NCBI GenBank assembly: GCA_950295325.1
Contig: OX485807.1
Location: 41,014,440 to 41,078,439, forward strand
DNA length: 64,000 nt
Source of the DNA: Polytrichum commune
Lineage: Eukaryota > Streptophyta > Polytrichopsida > Polytrichales > Polytrichaceae
Reading direction: 5' to 3'
The notes beneath the pieces are model-generated. The model had not been told where the DNA came from. It did not search any database and saw nothing but the letters and a program-made list of their open reading frames with translations. Positions 60,875 to 64,000 of this stretch are shown in pieces. Position numbers and translations under genes: made by a program. Position 1 is the stretch's first letter, and each line of letters starts with the position of its first letter.

Positions 60875-61488
60875 TAAGGTAGAAATATCATGGTGGAGGG
60901 ATACACAAATCTCAAGGATGAGGTTGGCGGTTCGATTCCGAGCTGTGAAATCTCCTCTCTATTTGAAGGAAAACTTGTCATGTGGTCAACCGTCTCCTGT
61001 GCTTTGGCACTGGCCTATCGGGCTTTTGTCTCAAAAAAATTAAAAAAAATTAAAATAAAATAAGGTAGAAATACCATAACCCGTTAACCACCCTCTAGCC
61101 GTGCACTAGACCGCCATCATAATGGTGAAGTGCCATTTCTAAAACCGATCATGGCTCGGCGGCAACTACAATGCATGTACACTTAGTATAGCCAATGGGA
61201 GTCAAGTGTTAATGTATTCATGAGGTAACCGATTTAGGAAATGATCTGTATGGAAACGTAGATTACCGTGTTCAGTGTAGGGAGAATCTAGTGAACGAGT
61301 AGGGGGTTGGACAACTTTCCACTTTGAAAAATTGTAGCAATTTTTTTTGTATAGGGCAGAAAAATATGAAACAACTTGCTTTCTTCCTAAATCCTTCTCG
61401 TCTATATTGGAAAATTATCTCATGATTGTCAGACCAGATCTTCAATGCGAAGCACCTTATTTTCACGGGTTATGGTATTTCTACCTTA
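60875..61488. mobile_element. TA-flanked TIR element (AGGTAGA type 1), carrying a SINE in its left end
   Basis: The right end CGGGTTATGGTATTTCTACCT (61466-61486), followed by TA, is complementary to AGGTAGAAATACCATAACCCG at 61063-61083. The first 17 bases of that left end are repeated at 60875-60891 because the SINE at 60892-61060 inserted there. Without the SINE and its duplication the element is about 430 bp. TA on both sides suggests a Tc1/mariner-like MITE. A second family with an AGGTAGA start lies at 63390-63702. Confidence 0.75.
60892..61060 (+). mobile_element. tRNA-type SINE (169 bp) with 17-bp target duplication
   Basis: TAAGGTAGAAATATCAT (60875-60891) and TAAGGTAGAAATACCAT (61061-61077) flank it, differing at one base. 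The head has a weak box A (GGTGGAGGGATA) and a clear box B-like GGTTCGATTCCGAGC. The 3' end is GGCCTATCGGGCTTTTGTCTC followed by an A-rich tail. This is the layout of tRNA-derived SINEs. The 3' stem and TGTCTC-A tail are shared with the 106-bp SINE at 35747. Confidence 0.88.
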
Positions 61489-61492
61489 GTTG

Positions 61493-61805
61493 GTCAAGAT
61501 GCTAGTGATTCTAAATCCAACTAGTTACATGTTGACATCTTCCGTAACGATGTTGCTTTATATCATTTGAGGTATATTCTTCTATAGATTCCTCTAAAAT
61601 GATCGGTATGGGTAGGCATAGTCGGTCAAGATCCTAGTGATTCTAAATCCAGCCGATTGCATGTTGACATCATCTTCCGGTTTTGCTTTCATTCATTTGA
61701 GATATATTCCACGGATTCCTCTAGAATGACCGGTAATTCTTCGTAAGTCTCCAACTTCAACCGGTTATTTCTCAAACTCAACCGGTTCATCTGCAACTAA
61801 CCATT
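61493..61805. repeat. AACCGGTT dispersed family, inverted and partly duplicated
   Basis: Relative to the other copies this one is inverted. GGTCAAGAT followed by TAGTGATTCTAAATCCA occurs at about 61493 and again at about 61625 (period about 132), each followed by ATGTTGACATC and a GATATATTC-like block. It ends with CAACCGGTTATTTCTCAAAC and TCAACCGGTTCATCTGCAAC. Confidence 0.75.
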
Positions 61806-61905
61806 GGTTCTCCCCGGACAGTGCTTACGGACACTATTTTCAAAACACGGGAAAGGATACAAAATACAACATAATTATATAACGTGATTCAGCTTCAAAT
61901 GGGTT

Positions 61906-61988
61906 GGGGCGAACCAACCCATACAGTGGTTCCTTGGAGGTAAGGGTTTAGGCATCCAACAAGGAACGAGTGTATGAGTTGGTTTGCC
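61906..61988. mobile_element. Mini TIR element family E, copy 1 (about 83 bp)
   Basis: It begins GGGCGAACCAACCCATACAG and ends GAGTGTATGAGTTGGTTTGCC, nearly complementary. A second, inverted copy lies at 62253-62660. At about 83 bp with 20-bp ends it is little more than a pair of TIRs. Confidence 0.65.
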
Positions 61989-62252
61989 TAAATCCTTCAA
62001 ATGGGGACTCCACTTCCCAAAATGGGACGGACTCCCAATTGCAACAGTGAAGATAATTAAGTGATCTGACAAGTGGCATGTGTGTCCAGGTAAACCCTCA
62101 GTCGGTATTTGACCATTAACCAAGTAAATTAAGTAATTAAGGCATGTCGAGTGTAGCTGACTCACTACTAGCCAAAATGTGACTCATCACTTACAAGGTA
62201 GCAACCGTAGCATATACAACTTGGAACAACTTCGTATAGTCAGCTTCGATTA

Positions 62253-62660
62253 GGGCGAACCAACCCATACACTCCTTCCTGCTGTTGGATGTCGAAACCC
62301 TTGTCTCCAAGGAACTACACAAAATATGATATATAGTGTTTGATTATATTTAGTGTTGTTACCACCCTACCATGCTCAACACTAATTTTCAATTCTTTGA
62401 CAATTAGTGTTAGACATAAAATGTGTTGCTACTTTCCCTATTGCCACCTCCCTTATTATATCTTCTTTTTTCATATCCTTACTAGCACTAAATTCAAACA
62501 TGTACCTTCCACACATTACCATGGTTGATATTTAGTGTTTGAGTTTACATTTAATGGTACTTATTTTCATAGGGTTAGTGATGTTTAGTGTAGGCATTTG
62601 TTTTTAGTGTCTCAAACACAAAATATCCTATTTTGTGTAGTGTATGGGTTGGTTCGCCCC
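62253..62660. mobile_element. Mini TIR element family E, copy 2, split by a CACTA-like element
   Basis: It starts GGGCGAACCAACCCATACAC and ends GTATGGGTTGGTTCGCCCC. The part before 62313 plus the part after 62642 reconstitutes the 83-bp element at 61906-61988 in reverse orientation, which confirms the insertion. Confidence 0.7.
62313..62642. mobile_element. CACTA-like non-autonomous element, intact copy (330 bp)
   Basis: The ends are ACTACACAAAATA and TATTTTGTGTAGTG with many sub-terminal TTTAGTGT repeats. Internal segments (CTCAACACTAA, ACATGTACCTTCCACA, CATTACCATGGTTGATATTT) are the reverse complement of the element at 6421-8020. No coding capacity. Confidence 0.7.
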
Positions 62661-62673
62661 AGCCGTTAGCTTA

Positions 62674-63177
62674 GGGCCACTTCACACACGAGACTGAGAG
62701 CCCGTGACCCTTACACTTCAAGCACTCTCACTGGTGGAAAAGGCAGAGCCGGCCCAAGTTTGCTTCAAGACGACGCTTGAGGGACCAACGGAGCATGTGA
62801 ATGCACGATGGATGTCGAGTCCACATGGATTCCTACATGGCATCGAATGGATCATGTGTTCATGGTCACTTGGATTATTTTCAAAAACCACCTCGTGGAG
62901 GTAGGCCTAACGCAAAACCGGGAGACCATGGCACTCCAAACGCTCACAACCGTTGGTTCATTCTATTTCATCATGTGTGAGGACCCGCCTGAATAGGCAT
63001 TCATTGAAATAGCATATGGTTGAGGGTCCGATCACATATGACTTCACACTACACTTAAGGGTGCGTGACCACACTACAACATGATTTTGGAGGTGTGTTG
63101 GGATGGACTTTGGACACTGTTTCTTGGGCTCTCACAATTTCATGGTCACGGCTCTTGGCTCGTGTGGGAAGTGGCCC
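62674..63177. mobile_element. Harbinger-like MITE family B, copy 3 (504 bp)
   Basis: It starts GGGCCACTTCACACACGAG and ends CTCGTGTGGGAAGTGGCCC, flanked by TTA (62671-62673) and TCA (63178-63180), the latter differing from the expected TTA by one base. The interior matches the copies at 11308 and 43236. It begins about 13 bp after family E copy 2. Confidence 0.85.
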
Positions 63178-63296
63178 TCAGTGAACCGAGTATACTAGTT
63201 AACATTTTATCATGGGTTCCGTAACCTAGTGTGAACACACACTTGGCAGTGACCTCACCCCGGAAAGGTATGAGCTTTCAGCTTGAATATAACTTA

Positions 63297-63389
63297 GGGG
63301 CGGTTTCCACTATGGACCATGAAGTTGGACCAGGGCTCTGCGAGGCAGCTGATTGGCTCTTGAAGTTGTCCCGGGACAACTTCGGTTTA
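63297..63389. mobile_element. Harbinger A, copy 4: truncated left end
   Basis: TTA (63294-63296) is followed by GGGGCGGTTTCCACTATGG and the first 90 bp of Harbinger A through CCGGGACAACTTCGGTTTA. It is then cut off by another TIR element and does not resume after it. Confidence 0.8.
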
Positions 63390-63702
63390 AGGTAGAGGGG
63401 CCCTTTCCCGCTCGAATTTCAGATTGGCATGTTCATTGGGGAGTTATTAAGGGGGAATCAATCTTGGAAGATGTGCAAAGTACATTGGAAATTGAACCAA
63501 TTGGAATAATTACTTTTAGATTAATATTGAATTAGTTATGAATTTTGGAAGGAGAACTCATAGGGGTACCCAAAACCACTCACCCCAAAAATGTACACCA
63601 TGATTACATAGAAATTTGAGGTTGGAAGCTATAATGTACCTCTTGTTTGGATAGGTCTAGTGAGCGGTTTAAGGACCCGAGTGGGAAAGGGCCCCTCTAC
63701 CT
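63390..63702. mobile_element. TA-flanked TIR element (AGGTAGA type 2), 313 bp
   Basis: The ends AGGTAGAGGGGCCCTTTCCC and GGGAAAGGGCCCCTCTACCT are exact complements, with TA on both sides (63388-63389 and 63703-63704). Inward the arms remain partly complementary (GCTCGAA against GACCCGAG). Non-coding. The AGGTAGA start and TA duplication resemble the element at 60875-61488. Confidence 0.8.
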
Positions 63703-63704
63703 TA

Positions 63705-64000
63705 GAGCATCCCCACTAGCCCGGGCATAATGGCCTCGGTGGCAGCCCTGGCACAGTGTGGGATGCCCGGCACATCCCATGAGGCCCACTAGCCCCGGTA
63801 CGTACCGGCTTGCAGACCCGCTCTGAGGCCGACCCCCGCCCGGGATAAGCAGGCCCCGAAGCCCTGCCCGTGATTAGATGCCCTGCCCGAGAATATATTT
63901 TTTGCCCGGTTTCACTGCACGATTTTTATTGCCCCGCCCGGGAATGAAATAAAACACTACACTAATACAAGATAATTAGCAAATCCAATTCATGTGGGGG
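63705..64000. other. Start of another GC-rich repeat, cut by the window edge
   Basis: GAGCATCCCCACTAGCCCGG and many GCCCGG/GCCCCG blocks follow directly after the TA-flanked element. A GAGCATCCCCA start is common for plant MITE ends. The partner end lies outside the window. Confidence 0.4.

Overview
The window reads as nuclear DNA of a land plant. It is AT-rich and full of transposable elements, and it holds one convincing host gene: a plant-specific lectin receptor-like kinase with spliceosomal introns. I could not place the species. PIF/Harbinger, hAT, Mutator-like, pogo-like and LINE relics together with SINEs fit any large plant genome. I saw no rRNA, tRNA, CRISPR or bacterial-type operon signals.

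Layout. Positions 1-9300 hold a decayed MULE/FAR1-like protein remnant, a 102-bp tandem array, a GC-rich island, and a LINE (reverse transcriptase and endonuclease on the minus strand). The LINE is split by a CACTA-like element, which is itself split by a non-autonomous Harbinger element. Positions 11300-16710 hold a 500-bp Harbinger-like MITE and a 4.4-kb Harbinger element. The larger element has matching ends, a TTA target duplication, a decayed DDE transposase and a decayed second ORF, and it carries a nested hAT element with a perfect 8-bp duplication. Positions 16860-28650 hold tandem and dispersed repeats, a 145-bp higher-order minisatellite, and an unusually A/C-rich block with a LINE RNase H relic. 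Positions 29595-45330 hold two hAT-type elements with 8-bp duplications, a 106-bp SINE, a pogo/Tigger-type transposase tail, and a three-layer nest (Harbinger-like B > Harbinger A > MULE-like element).

Positions 48556-54634 (minus strand) hold the receptor kinase in four exons, predicted at 932 aa: signal peptide, bulb-type lectin, EGF-like region, PAN, one membrane span, RD Ser/Thr kinase. Its introns carry a MITE and dispersed repeats, and its upstream region is a degenerate tandem triplication. Positions 55700-64000 hold more MITEs, a SINE inserted in the end of another TIR element, and the truncated start of a fourth Harbinger A copy.

How the parts relate. The 4.4-kb Harbinger element shares about 240 bp of one end and about 300 bp of the other with the two 1.2-kb deletion derivatives at 6744-7947 and 43509-45098. 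The window therefore shows a coding element and its non-autonomous derivatives side by side. In-frame stops in the transposase and LINE relics often sit where CAG, CAA or CGA would be expected, which fits decay of cytosine-methylated DNA. All intron/exon boundaries and family names are inferred by reading alone; no database search was run.
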